From positions 124,001-188,000 of the forward strand of contig NZ_JADFBX010000008.1 of assembly GCF_015223055.1 (NCBI RefSeq): a stretch of DNA of 64,000 nucleotides. The letters run 5' to 3'. The notes under the pieces were generated by a model, which saw nothing but the letters and a program-made list of their open reading frames with translations, did no database searches and was not told where the DNA came from. The number at the start of each line of letters is the position of its first letter. The stretch's first letter is position 1. The stretch comes from Pedobacter sp. MC2016-24. GTDB taxonomy: Bacteria; Bacteroidota; Bacteroidia; Sphingobacteriales; Sphingobacteriaceae. Of this stretch, positions 7,740 to 18,100 are shown piece by piece. A program made the position numbers and the translations under genes.

Positions 7740-10700
7740 ATGTATGTAATGAAATTTTACTTTGTATTCATCTGTTCAGTGCTGGGCTATTCATCAGTAC
7801 ACGCGACTATCCATCCTGGACAAAATTCTGCATTCCATAAAAACACACTCCGCAAAGCACCTATCGCCGTGTATGTATCCGGAGTGGTAAAGGATAATAA
7901 CGGGGAGGTATTGCCCGGTGTGAGTGTCAGGTTAAAAGGCACCAACAGCGTTACCCAGACAAATGAGAAGGGCGCTTTTAAATTTTCAATTCCCGAGTTG
8001 AAGGGTGTTTTGGTATTTTCTTATACCGGATTTGTGACTAAGGAAATACCACTGACCACTGCTGTTGTCTACAACGTAAAACTGGAATCAAGTACGAACA
8101 TTTTAGATGATGTGGTGGTGGTGGGTTATGGTACGACGACCAGGAGGGATCTGACTGGTTCGGTAGGTTCGGCCAGTATCAAGGACATGAGTAAAGCACC
8201 AGTTGGTACTTTTACCGAAGCTTTGGCGGGCAGGATTGCCGGAGTACAGGTTTCCTCTACGGATGGACAGCCGGGAAATGAACTGAATATTGTCGTGCGG
8301 GGGAATAACTCTGTGACCCAGGAAAATGCACCTTTATATGTAATAGATGGTTTTCCTACAGAACTTGCCTCTGCTAACATCATCAATAGTGAAGATATTG
8401 AATCGATAGAAGTTCTTAAAGATGCTTCAGCAACAGCCATTTATGGGGCCCGCGGTGCCAACGGGGTGATCTTGATCACCACTAAAAAAGGGAAAATAGG
8501 TGCACCGCAACTCAATTATGATGCCTGGGCCGGAGTAAATTCCATCATCAAACAACAAGCGGTATTGAGTCCGTATGAGTTCGTTAAATATCAGTTGGAG
8601 CAGGATCCGAATTTATATGGTCCCATTTACCTGAAAAATGGGCAAACACTGGAAGACTATCGTGGCCGGAAAGGTATAAACTGGCAAGATGAGATTTTTA
8701 GGGATGCTTATACCCAGAACCATAGCCTTTCTTTGCGCGGTGGTACAGAATTAACCCGATATGCCATTTCTGGATCATTCTTGAACCAGCCAGGAATCAT
8801 CATCAACAGTGGCTTCCGTCGGTATCAGGGGCGTGTGGTGATTGATCAGACCATCAACTCGAAACTGAAAGCGGGTGTAAACCTGAACTATGCGGCTACC
8901 AAGAAATTTGGAACTGTTGTAGCAGAATCGCAAACCAGTCCCACTGCCAGTTTACTGTACAGTGCATGGGGTTTTCGTCCCATCACCGGAGACATCAATT
9001 TCGATGATGGTATGACTGAGGAACTTTTTGATCCGGATTTGAGTCCGACAGCTGATTATCGGATCAATCCTTTAATCGCAGCACAAAATGAGTACAAGCC
9101 TCTTTTTAACAATTCGCTGGTGATCAATTCCTATGTGGACTATAAGATTCTGAAAAATCTGTCGCTGCGGGTTAGCGGTGGATTGAACAAGGCCAATATC
9201 CGCCAGGAGATTTTCAACAACTCCATGTCGCGGCTTGGAAATCCAAACAACAACAACAAGGTGAACGGCTCGATTAACAATACCGAGATCACCAATCTTT
9301 TGAATGAAAACACACTGACTTACAATACCAAATTTAAAGGTGGACATAGTTTAAAGGTCCTTGCAGGTTTGACGATGCAGGATGTCCGGAATTACTCAAA
9401 CGGATTTTCTGCAATAAAAATTCCCAATGAATCGCTGGGCATGATCGGTTTATCTGAAGGAGAGCTGACAGTGGCCCCCATGTCGGATTTGAAAAATGGC
9501 TTGCTTTCCTATCTTGGCAGGATTGATTACAATTATAAATCCAAATATTTACTGACGGTTTCATTCCGGGCCGATGGATCGTCCAGATTTCCGAAAGACA
9601 ACAGATGGGCATACTTCCCATCGGGCGCATTTGCATGGCGTTTCAGCGACGAGGCGTTTGTAAAGGAATTGGATTTTTTAAGTGATGGTAAACTCCGGGT
9701 AGGCTACGGCCATACCGGTAACAACCGGGTAAATGATTATGCTGCACTTACCGCGCTGAAAATGTTGCCAACGTCAGGATACAGTACGGGTAATATCCCT
9801 GGTAAAGGAATCGTTCCCGTGAACCTGGGCAATACCAGGTTGAAATGGGAAACCACTGTACAGTCTAACGTGGGTGTCGACCTGGGTTTTCTTAAAAACC
9901 GGATCACCTTAACGGCAGATTATTATTATAAAAAAACACATGATTTGTTGTTGAATGCAACACTGGCCCCAAGTATGGGTTTCTTAAATGCATTTAAAAA
10001 CGTTGGAAAGGTATCAAACAGCGGTATCGAGCTGACGATCAATACAACAAATATCAAAGGAGATAAATTCTCCTGGAATTCCAACTTTAACATTGCCTTT
10101 AACCGGAACAAAGTGCTGGCCTTAAATGACGATGAGCCAAACTTGCTTTCCAGGGTAACCTGGGGCAATTTCAACAATGCATTTCCTTACATTGCTGTGC
10201 CAGGAAAACCCATTGCACAGTTTTATGGGATGCAGTTTGATGGTGTTTACCAGTATAGCGATTTTGACCTGCAGACCAACGGTACTTATGTCCTGAAAAG
10301 CAATGTGCCGAATAATGGCAATCCACGTGCAAACATCCTTCCAGGCGATATCAAGTTCAAAGATCTCAATGGCGACGGACAGGTTGACGATCGTGATCTT
10401 GGTGTGATCGGAGATCCAAACCCCGTTCATATCGGCGGTTTTAACAACAACTTCAGTTATGGTAATTTTGATCTGAATGTCTTCTTTCAATGGAGTTATG
10501 GAAATGATGTGTTAAACGCCAACCGTATAGAATTTGAAGGCGGAGATCCAACCACCAGAAACTTTTTAAATATGTTTGCTTCTTTTGCTGATCGCTGGAC
10601 ACCGGAAAATCAAACCAATAAATTGTACCGAGTTGGTGGGCAAGGGCCAGCGTATTATTCGTCCCGTACCATTGAAGACGGCTCGTTCATCAGATTGAAA

Positions 10701-10922
10701 ACAGTGTCCTTGGGTTATAATTTACCGTCGTCGGTGATGAAGTCTTTAAAGATGAAGAGTCTGCGCTTTTCTTTGTCGGCCCAGAATCTGATTACCTGGA
10801 CTAAGTATTCCGGCCTTGATCCTGAAGTATCGACCAGACATACCGCCTTAACCCCGGGATTTGATTGGTCGCCATATCCAAGACCGAGGACAATCACCTT
10901 TGGATTGAATGCTAACTTTTAA
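7740..10922 (+). CDS. susC: SusC-like TonB-dependent outer membrane transporter
   Basis: The 1060-residue protein has a signal peptide, then a carboxypeptidase-regulatory-like N-terminal domain (VSGVVKDNNGEVLPGVSVRLKG, about residues 46-115). Next comes the TonB-box region (DDVVVVGYGTTTRRDLTGSVGS) and the plug (PLYVIDGFP, IEVLKDASATAIYGARGANGVILITTKKG). The large beta-barrel ends in the usual aromatic TFGLNANF. SusC proteins import glycan pieces across the outer membrane using TonB energy, with SusD as the lid. susD follows 11 nt later. I kept the ATG at 7740; an ATG three codons downstream (MKFYF) is possible. Confidence 0.96.
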   Translation: MYVMKFYFVFICSVLGYSSVHATIHPGQNSAFHKNTLRKAPIAVYVSGVVKDNNGEVLPGVSVRLKGTNSVTQTNEKGAFKFSIPELKGVLVFSYTGFVTKEIPLTTAVVYNVKLESSTNILDDVVVVGYGTTTRRDLTGSVGSASIKDMSKAPVGTFTEALAGRIAGVQVSSTDGQPGNELNIVVRGNNSVTQENAPLYVIDGFPTELASANIINSEDIESIEVLKDASATAIYGARGANGVILITTKKGKIGAPQLNYDAWAGVNSIIKQQAVLSPYEFVKYQLEQDPNLYGPIYLKNGQTLEDYRGRKGINWQDEIFRDAYTQNHSLSLRGGTELTRYAISGSFLNQPGIIINSGFRRYQGRVVIDQTINSKLKAGVNLNYAATKKFGTVVAESQTSPTASLLYSAWGFRPITGDINFDDGMTEELFDPDLSPTADYRINPLIAAQNEYKPLFNNSLVINSYVDYKILKNLSLRVSGGLNKANIRQEIFNNSMSRLGNPNNNNKVNGSINNTEITNLLNENTLTYNTKFKGGHSLKVLAGLTMQDVRNYSNGFSAIKIPNESLGMIGLSEGELTVAPMSDLKNGLLSYLGRIDYNYKSKYLLTVSFRADGSSRFPKDNRWAYFPSGAFAWRFSDEAFVKELDFLSDGKLRVGYGHTGNNRVNDYAALTALKMLPTSGYSTGNIPGKGIVPVNLGNTRLKWETTVQSNVGVDLGFLKNRITLTADYYYKKTHDLLLNATLAPSMGFLNAFKNVGKVSNSGIELTINTTNIKGDKFSWNSNFNIAFNRNKVLALNDDEPNLLSRVTWGNFNNAFPYIAVPGKPIAQFYGMQFDGVYQYSDFDLQTNGTYVLKSNVPNNGNPRANILPGDIKFKDLNGDGQVDDRDLGVIGDPNPVHIGGFNNNFSYGNFDLNVFFQWSYGNDVLNANRIEFEGGDPTTRNFLNMFASFADRWTPENQTNKLYRVGGQGPAYYSSRTIEDGSFIRLKTVSLGYNLPSSVMKSLKMKSLRFSLSAQNLITWTKYSGLDPEVSTRHTALTPGFDWSPYPRPRTITFGLNANF

Positions 10923-10933
10923 ACTATAAACAG

Positions 10934-12499
10934 ATGAAAACGAAAATATTAATACTGCTGATTGGAATCATGATGGCTTCATGCTCCAAACTGTTGGATA
11001 AAGATCCTGATTTTGTAACACCTGAAACTTATTACAAAACAGAGGAGGATCTGAAAAGTGGTTTGAATGGTGTGTATAACCGATTGATTGATCAAAACGG
11101 ACGGATGTACGGACGCGGGTTGTTTAGCTATTTTGTAGTGAGTGATGAGGCCTTTTTTAAAAGCATTTCCATTAACAACATCCGGGTGATGGTGATGGAT
11201 GCCAGCCATTTGGATATTGGCCGGCTTTGGGAAACCTTATACGAGGGCGTAAATCGTGCAAACCTATTGTTGGAACAGGTTGACCAGGTAAACATAGATC
11301 AGTCGAAAAAGGATGTGATCAAGGGGGAAGCCTTGTTTTTACGCGGTTACTATTATTATCTGCTGGCGGATATTTTTGGACCAGTGCCTTTAAAACTGAA
11401 CGCGACAACATCGCCCAATGACCCTTACCTTCCGCGTGCACCATTGGCTGAGGTTTACGCTGCAGTTGTAAAAGATATGCAGCAGGCGGAATTGCTGGTT
11501 AGCGACATTGATCAGTTCTCTTTTAACGAGCGGATTTCTAAAACAGGTGTACAGGCCATACTGGCCAGGGTTTTTCTTAAAATGGCCGGAGCACCTTTAA
11601 AGGATGTGAGCAAATATAAAGATGCACTGGACTATGCAAACAAAGTAATTACCTCCAATAAGCACGCGCTCAACCTGAACTATAAACAGATTTTCATCAA
11701 CCATACCCAGGATATCAATGAAAAGAAAGAGTGCATCTGGGAAATTGGAATGTACGGGAATAAAGTAGGAACTGTAGATCTGGCCGGATCTATGGGGGTA
11801 GAAAATGGTATTGAATGTCCGAGCGAAGCCATTGGCTATTCGGGCGGTGCAATGAAGACCACAGCTAAGTTATACCAGCTGTTTGGTACTGCGGATACCG
11901 CGCGGAGAAACTGGAGTATAGCACCTTACCGCTTTGTGACGACTAGTGGAAATACGGTGAAATCCAACTGGACGGCTACGCAGATTTACGACCGGAACCC
12001 TGGCAAATGGAGAAGGGAGTATGAGACGGGTTCCAAAGCAAGGAGTTATACCTCTACCAATTTCCCTGTGATCCGTTATTCCGATGTATTGCTGATGAAA
12101 GCAGAGGCCGAGAACGAAGTGAACAGTGGACCTACTGCAGCTGCCTATGATGCCATCAATAAGGTGCGGAGAAGGGCCTTTAACAAACCGCTGGATAAAG
12201 CGGATGCCTTGTGCGATGTACCGGCAGGACTAAATAAAATCGGGTTTTTAACTTTCATCCAGGATGAACGTGCACGGGAGTTGTGTTTTGAAGGCATACG
12301 AAAACATGACCTCATCCGTTGGGACATTTACGTGAAAACCATGAATGATTTGGGTGAGTCCATTACGGCTACCTCGCCTTCGGCCTATAAATATGCTGCA
12401 AATGCAGGTAAAAATACTACGGATAGGGATGTGTTGTTCCCAATACCAACAACAGAAATCACAGTGAATAAGCTTATCAAACAAAATTATGGCTGGTAA
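10934..12499 (+). CDS. susD: SusD/RagB-like outer membrane glycan-binding lipoprotein
   Basis: This 521-residue lipoprotein has a lipobox at residues 14-17 (MASC, lipidated Cys17). It continues with the SusD N-terminal helices (SKLLDKDPDFVTPETYYKTE, LKSGLNGVYNRL). TPR-like helices follow, and the C-terminal RagB/SusD block includes SDVLLMKAEAENEV, INKVRRRA and IQDERARELCFEGIRKHDLIRW. It caps SusC on the cell surface and captures the glycan. It lies in the operon between susC and a secreted protein gene, whose start overlaps the susD stop by 11 nt. Confidence 0.96.
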   Translation: MKTKILILLIGIMMASCSKLLDKDPDFVTPETYYKTEEDLKSGLNGVYNRLIDQNGRMYGRGLFSYFVVSDEAFFKSISINNIRVMVMDASHLDIGRLWETLYEGVNRANLLLEQVDQVNIDQSKKDVIKGEALFLRGYYYYLLADIFGPVPLKLNATTSPNDPYLPRAPLAEVYAAVVKDMQQAELLVSDIDQFSFNERISKTGVQAILARVFLKMAGAPLKDVSKYKDALDYANKVITSNKHALNLNYKQIFINHTQDINEKKECIWEIGMYGNKVGTVDLAGSMGVENGIECPSEAIGYSGGAMKTTAKLYQLFGTADTARRNWSIAPYRFVTTSGNTVKSNWTATQIYDRNPGKWRREYETGSKARSYTSTNFPVIRYSDVLLMKAEAENEVNSGPTAAAYDAINKVRRRAFNKPLDKADALCDVPAGLNKIGFLTFIQDERARELCFEGIRKHDLIRWDIYVKTMNDLGESITATSPSAYKYAANAGKNTTDRDVLFPIPTTEITVNKLIKQNYGW

Positions 12500-15104
12500 T
12501 TATTTTTGGGCAGGCCGGACGATCAAAAAACTGGCATGGCTGATTTTTCTTTTCCCTTCAACCATTTACGCGCAGTCGAAAGGCCCCTCGCTTGCCAACG
12601 GCGTATTGAATTTAGAGTGGGTAAATTCTGCCAAAGGATATCAACTGAATAAAATATCGGTTTTCGACAAAGGTGCCTGGGTAGATTTATCTGCAAAACC
12701 TTCGGGCGTATTTTCCGTGTTGTATGCTGCAGATTCGGCATCGCTTGGTCCCAGCACTGCAGTGGAAAAGGCGGGTAATTTTCCCGAATCCATTTACCGT
12801 TATGTGGTACCGATATGGAAGCAGGCGACTGCTTCCATTCCAATGAATACGGCTGGACAAGCGATTCACTTTTATCCGGATCAGGAGAAGGCAAATCAAA
12901 AAGAGCTGACCTTTCAAAAGGAAATGGAGCAGTTTACACTGACATCGTCCTGGGCTTTTGATGCACAGTATCCCAATGATATCAAAGTAACGCTGAAACT
13001 AAAGGCCAAGCAGGCAGGATATTATGCTATTGCTTCGCCCGAGCTTGCGCTTTTTGATAAAAATAATTTTAAGTGGGCTACTGTGCCAGGCGTCTTTCAG
13101 GGAAATCAATTGAATGCCAATTTTGTAAATGCCTATGCTTATGGGCAGGGGATACCTGATGTGCCTGTGGTGGTCAGGGAACGGATCGCCTCTACGTTAT
13201 CGCCGCTGGTCCAAAATAACCAGAACATCACGCTGGCTGTTATTCCGGAGCCTGGAACTGACCGGGATCCCTGGTCGTTCGATAAGAAAACACATGGGAA
13301 ATGGAATGTTGGCTTATCTGTATTGAACAGAAAGGGAAACCTGATGCCGACACTTTATCACCCGGTATTGGGGCAGGAAAAATCTTATCTGGCGAAAAAC
13401 GATTCGATTAGCTTTTCTTTTAGGTATACCATCAAAGCCGCTGACTGGTTTGAGGTGATGAAACATGCGGCCAATGACGTTTATCAATTTAAAGATGTAC
13501 TGATGTTGAAAAAAACCAATGCCTCTCTTACCGATCGGATATTCAGAATGGCGAATTATGTGGTTGATGACAGCCTCTCAATGTGGCAGCTGGCCCAATA
13601 CAAAAATCTGCAAATTGGCGCCCAAAAATACCTTGGAGGTGTATATGGCTCAGAAAAGGATGCAATGAAAAATTCTGATTATGGGGCCATGTGGATGCTG
13701 GCCAGGCTGACAGACAACCAGAAATTGATCTCTGCGCGTCTTCCTGATGCCAGGAATTTTAAAATTGCCCAGCAGCACCCGACCAAAGACTTTTTTTACG
13801 GTGCTTCGGAAGGGCAGTACTTTTTGCAGAACAGCAAGAAATTTACAGAAGAATGGGGGCCTTATACCGAACCTATCGGGACTACTTATTACCTGATGAT
13901 GGATATCGGAAACATGTTGTTGTTTGATCCCCAGGATCAAAAATTGCGCGCCGGTTTAAAGCTGGCTGCCGATAAATTATTGTCCTGGATGAAAGCTGAT
14001 GGCAGCTGGGAAGTGGCTTACGACAATAAAACTGCTGAACCCATGTTCAGGGACATTTCAGATCTGAGGCCAACATTTTATGGTCTACTTATTGGCTATA
14101 AGATATTGGGCGACAAGAAATATCTGGAAGCGGCTAAAAAGGGCGCCGATTGGTACATCACCGATGCCATCAATAAAGGGGCCTTTATCGGGGTTTGTGG
14201 TGATACCAGGTTCGCACCGGATTTTGCTACAGCACAAGGGGTGCAGGCCTTGCTTGATCTTTACGATGTTGATCAAGACCTAAAATATAAAAATGCGGCC
14301 ATTGCTGCAGCAAAAATATATACGGCATCGATCTATACGCACCCAATTTCTACGTCTCAGGAAAAATGGGTGGAAGGTGTTAAAAGGCAGGACTGGGAGA
14401 TCAGCCAGGCCGGTTTAAGCTTTGAACATGGTGGTATCGTTGGTTCTGCCAACCATCATGGTCCAATTTTACTGGCAAGCCATGCCGGAATGTTTATCCG
14501 TATGTTTTCCCTGACCAAAGATTCGCTGTTTTTAACCATGTCAAGAGCTGCCGCATGGGGCCGAGATGCTTTTGTGGACCAGAAAACCGGCGTAGCTTCT
14601 TATTATTGGGATGTGATGAACAAAGGCGCAGGGCCATATCCGCACCATGCCTGGTGGCAGATTGGCTGGATTACCGATTACCTGATGTCGGAATTGGAGC
14701 TGCGCAGTCGTGGACAAATCATTTTTCCAAGAGGGTTTATTACCCCTAAAGTCGGTCCGCATCAAAGCTATGGCTCCGCTCCGGGAAAAGTATACGGCAA
14801 TCCGGCTTCATTAAAGCTGATCGATGGCCTGCTGAAATCAGATAATCCCTATCTGGAGCACATCACTGCAATTGACAAGAAGCAGCGAACCTGTTTTCTC
14901 ATGCTGATGAACAATAGTATAAATCAGCTGAGTACCACAATTCATATTGATGTGACCAGGATTCCGGGTATTTCAGGGAACAGCATCAAAAGTGCTTCAT
15001 TTATTGGTCAGGATGGTAAAAAAAATCCGATAAAAAAAGGTATTAAATCCCTGGATATTGACATGGTTCCCACTGGCTTACAAGTCATCGCAATTCATTA
15101 TTGA
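12489..15104 (+). CDS. Secreted six-hairpin-type protein of unknown catalytic class (871 aa)
   Basis: The start overlaps susD by 11 nt, indicating coupling. The signal peptide ends near IYAQS (residues ~12-30). A beta-rich N-terminal half of about 330 residues is followed by a helical region that looks like an (alpha/alpha)6 barrel: repeated helix phrases such as LRAGLKLAADKLLSWMKADGSW, LEAAKKGADWYITDAINKG and YKNAAIAAAKIYTASI. His- and Trp-rich loops (ANHHGPILL, PYPHHAWWQIGWI) could form an active site. A beta domain closes the protein. The layout fits glycoside hydrolases or polysaccharide lyases, but I recognise no family signature. It seems distantly related to the next gene product. Periplasmic action on the imported glycan is inferred. 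Confidence 0.6.
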   Translation: MAGNYFWAGRTIKKLAWLIFLFPSTIYAQSKGPSLANGVLNLEWVNSAKGYQLNKISVFDKGAWVDLSAKPSGVFSVLYAADSASLGPSTAVEKAGNFPESIYRYVVPIWKQATASIPMNTAGQAIHFYPDQEKANQKELTFQKEMEQFTLTSSWAFDAQYPNDIKVTLKLKAKQAGYYAIASPELALFDKNNFKWATVPGVFQGNQLNANFVNAYAYGQGIPDVPVVVRERIASTLSPLVQNNQNITLAVIPEPGTDRDPWSFDKKTHGKWNVGLSVLNRKGNLMPTLYHPVLGQEKSYLAKNDSISFSFRYTIKAADWFEVMKHAANDVYQFKDVLMLKKTNASLTDRIFRMANYVVDDSLSMWQLAQYKNLQIGAQKYLGGVYGSEKDAMKNSDYGAMWMLARLTDNQKLISARLPDARNFKIAQQHPTKDFFYGASEGQYFLQNSKKFTEEWGPYTEPIGTTYYLMMDIGNMLLFDPQDQKLRAGLKLAADKLLSWMKADGSWEVAYDNKTAEPMFRDISDLRPTFYGLLIGYKILGDKKYLEAAKKGADWYITDAINKGAFIGVCGDTRFAPDFATAQGVQALLDLYDVDQDLKYKNAAIAAAKIYTASIYTHPISTSQEKWVEGVKRQDWEISQAGLSFEHGGIVGSANHHGPILLASHAGMFIRMFSLTKDSLFLTMSRAAAWGRDAFVDQKTGVASYYWDVMNKGAGPYPHHAWWQIGWITDYLMSELELRSRGQIIFPRGFITPKVGPHQSYGSAPGKVYGNPASLKLIDGLLKSDNPYLEHITAIDKKQRTCFLMLMNNSINQLSTTIHIDVTRIPGISGNSIKSASFIGQDGKKNPIKKGIKSLDIDMVPTGLQVIAIHY

Positions 15105-15111
15105 AAAACAT

Positions 15112-18100
15112 ATGAATAGAATATTTAGATTCGGTTTTCGGTTTTCGTGCTGTGCACTCATGACATTGTGCATTTTTGGCGCCAGGCAGGTTTATGGCCA
15201 GAAGCAGACCCATTACCTGGTAGAAGCAGAAGATTTTCAATTTCCTGCGGGCTGGACAGTGGTTAAAGAAACTGGCACCAATGTTTCAGGTAAGGGAGCT
15301 TTATTGGGATCCGGAGCCAAAGAGCTTACTGCTGATGCATTAACCGTCATTGAGATTCCCGTTAAAGGGCAATACGCCGTATGGACCAGGTCCAGAGACT
15401 ATGCCCATAACAATCCAGGAACCCGGAGCTATCTTTTATATGTCAATGAACAAGCCATGAGCAGGGAGTCGGGCTTGCACCGGAATGAAGGCTACCAATG
15501 GGAAAAAGTAGGATCGGCGGTACTTGATGCAGGTGAAAATGTATTGCGGTTAAAAAACACGAAACTGAATTTTGCCAGGTGCGACGCCATTTTCCTAAGT
15601 ACGGATGCGGGATTTGATCCCAATAAAATGAATGGTTCGCTTCAAGGCTATGCGTTAAAACCCCTGCGGGTAAAAGATAACGCCAACGTTTTAAAAGTTG
15701 AGCCTCCTTTCTCTTTTCTAAAAAAAGGTAAATCCCTGGGCAGCTTGCAGAATGACAACATCAGCATGGGTTTTGAGGAGTATACCGACCCTAAAAGCGG
15801 AAAATCAAGGATCATTGCAGTTACACAAATTTCACAGGATAAGCGATGGCAAAGTGTAAATGATCAAATGGAGGCAAACCGGATTTTCTTACTTGCTGCG
15901 AAAGCGGCAAAGATTGAGTTTGGATCTTATTTCGCTTCCTGGAAAAATTCATTCAGCTTAACTGACTTTACTGTGAAAGGCAAAGTGTATCAAACGATGG
16001 ATCAGGAGGGGGTGAAAAATCCTTTTCTATCCGGAGAACTGATGTTGTGCGAAGCCAAAGCTGTTAAACAGGTAACGCCCGAAGAATTATGGGTTACGTA
16101 CCAGAGCGCGAGTGGGGTAGAAGTTAAAGGAATCTGGAAACTGAAACCGGGTGCCTCGCATTTTGAACTCAGTTTAACCCATACGGCGAAGAGCCCCGGT
16201 TATTACAGTTTTGTGGTGGCTGCTTTTCAGGATGTGCCGGAAACAAGGGTCAGCAATGTGCTGCTACCGCCCATGTTTAATTACAAACGTTTACCCGAAG
16301 GGCCCATGCTGATTCCCAGTGCCATGACACCGCAACCGCTGGCGATTGTGGAAGTTCAGCCAGACAAAAAGCCCATCAGCTATTTTGTGACGGGTTCATT
16401 GACCGATTTTCCGGTCGACTGGGCGAAAGACATTACCTCCAGAATAGGCTTTTCACTCAAAAACGAATTTAATAAAGTACAACCGATGGCATTTGCCCCG
16501 GTTTTGGGCCTTGAAGATTCTAAGCTGGCTGCCGGACAGTCGCTGACAAGATCATTTAATCTTGGTGCTGTCAACGGTAAATGGAACGCTGCACTCGAAT
16601 ATGTGTCCAATTCCATTTATCAGGTGAGCGACTACAGGTCCCAGGATGCGACCTCTTTAACCAATGCGATATTCAACATTGTAGATCTGATCAAAAATGA
16701 TGAAGCTTCGGGATGGAGTGCAGCGCTGAAAGGCTTTTTTGATATTGAGGCCGATCCTAAAATTGCACCTACTGTTGCGCAATCCTCCCCATTGGCTGTG
16801 ATTTCTGCGGCAGTGATGGGCAGAGATGAAGCCCTTTACGTTAGTCGCGCTTTACCAACTATCGAATATACCTTATCCCGCAGCGCATTCAGGTGGGCTA
16901 AAGCTGCAGGAACACCATACCATCCTACGGCGGCTACGCTTGAGCTGAACCCCTATAAAAATGTACAGTTCAATACGGCTTATTTCGAATCTTTAGCCCA
17001 ATTACTGGACTATAAAAATCCCTGGATCGTCCAGGTAGCTATGCCTGATCAGCAACCCAGAAAGCTGTCGGGCTACAGTGTAAACCTGCCGGCATGGACA
17101 CAGGAACTGGCGGCTTACCGCTTAACTAAGAATAAAAAGTGGTTAAACGCAGCGGTTATAAATGCGAAGGAATTTGTATCCAAGGAAGTTTACGGACAAA
17201 AGACCAATTTGCTGACTGCCCAGCCATTTTACAATACTTCGTTTTATCCCTATTGGTGGGACCTGACGGACCTTTATGAAGTGAGCAAAGACAAGTCCTT
17301 TTTGAATGCGGCCGAATATTCCTCTTATTTTACCCTGGCAGGAATCCGTTCCTATCCGCTTGTTGAAAATAAAATGCAACTCATCCATGAAGGTGATGCT
17401 TATGAAGGCAATACCAATTTATGGTGGAAAGATGGAGCGAAGTTCCGTCTGGGCTTTCCCCGTCAGCAGGGTGATGTAAAGGCTAAACAGGTACCTCAGG
17501 CCTTGCTGTCGCCTGTAGGACTTGGCCTGGAGCAACCAGTTACCTTCTTTCTTCCGAAAAAGAACGTCCGCCATATCTTTATGTCCACCTGGGCGCCGCA
17601 TTTGCTGCGCTTGTCTGCCGATACAGAACGCAAAATCTTTGAAATTTATGCACGGAATTCCATCATCGGGCGCTTTACCAATTACCCTGGTTATTATGCC
17701 ACTGGATATACGGACCTCACTTACCGGGAAAATTACCCATACCAGGGACCGGATATCAACTCCATTTATTACCACCACATTTCGCCACATCTGGCTTTTA
17801 GTTTAGACTTTCTGATTACCGAAGCGGTACAAAGATCTAAAGGGGCAATCAGTTTTCCCTGGGGAAAGCAGGAGGGGTTTGTTTGGTTTAACAACCGCAT
17901 TTATGGTGGCGGTAAAGGGGCCATCTTTGACGATAAAAATGTGAAGATCTGGCTTAAAAAAGGATTGATTAAGTTGGATAATCCATCGGTAAATTACCTC
18001 ACCGGAATATCTGAGGACCGGTTTTGGGTGGTTTTACTGAACGAATCTGTACAGGAACAACATGCGGATTTCAGTCTGGATTTACAGCAGACCGGCATCA

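Noticed and set aside
7646..7840. Small plus-strand reading frame overlapping the susC start
   Set aside because: It is in another frame of the susC leader and signal peptide, encodes no recognisable protein and fits no gene order; the susC frame explains the sequence.
9072..9636. Minus-strand reading frames inside susC
   Set aside because: They are shadows of the highly conserved susC coding strand and lack any domain.
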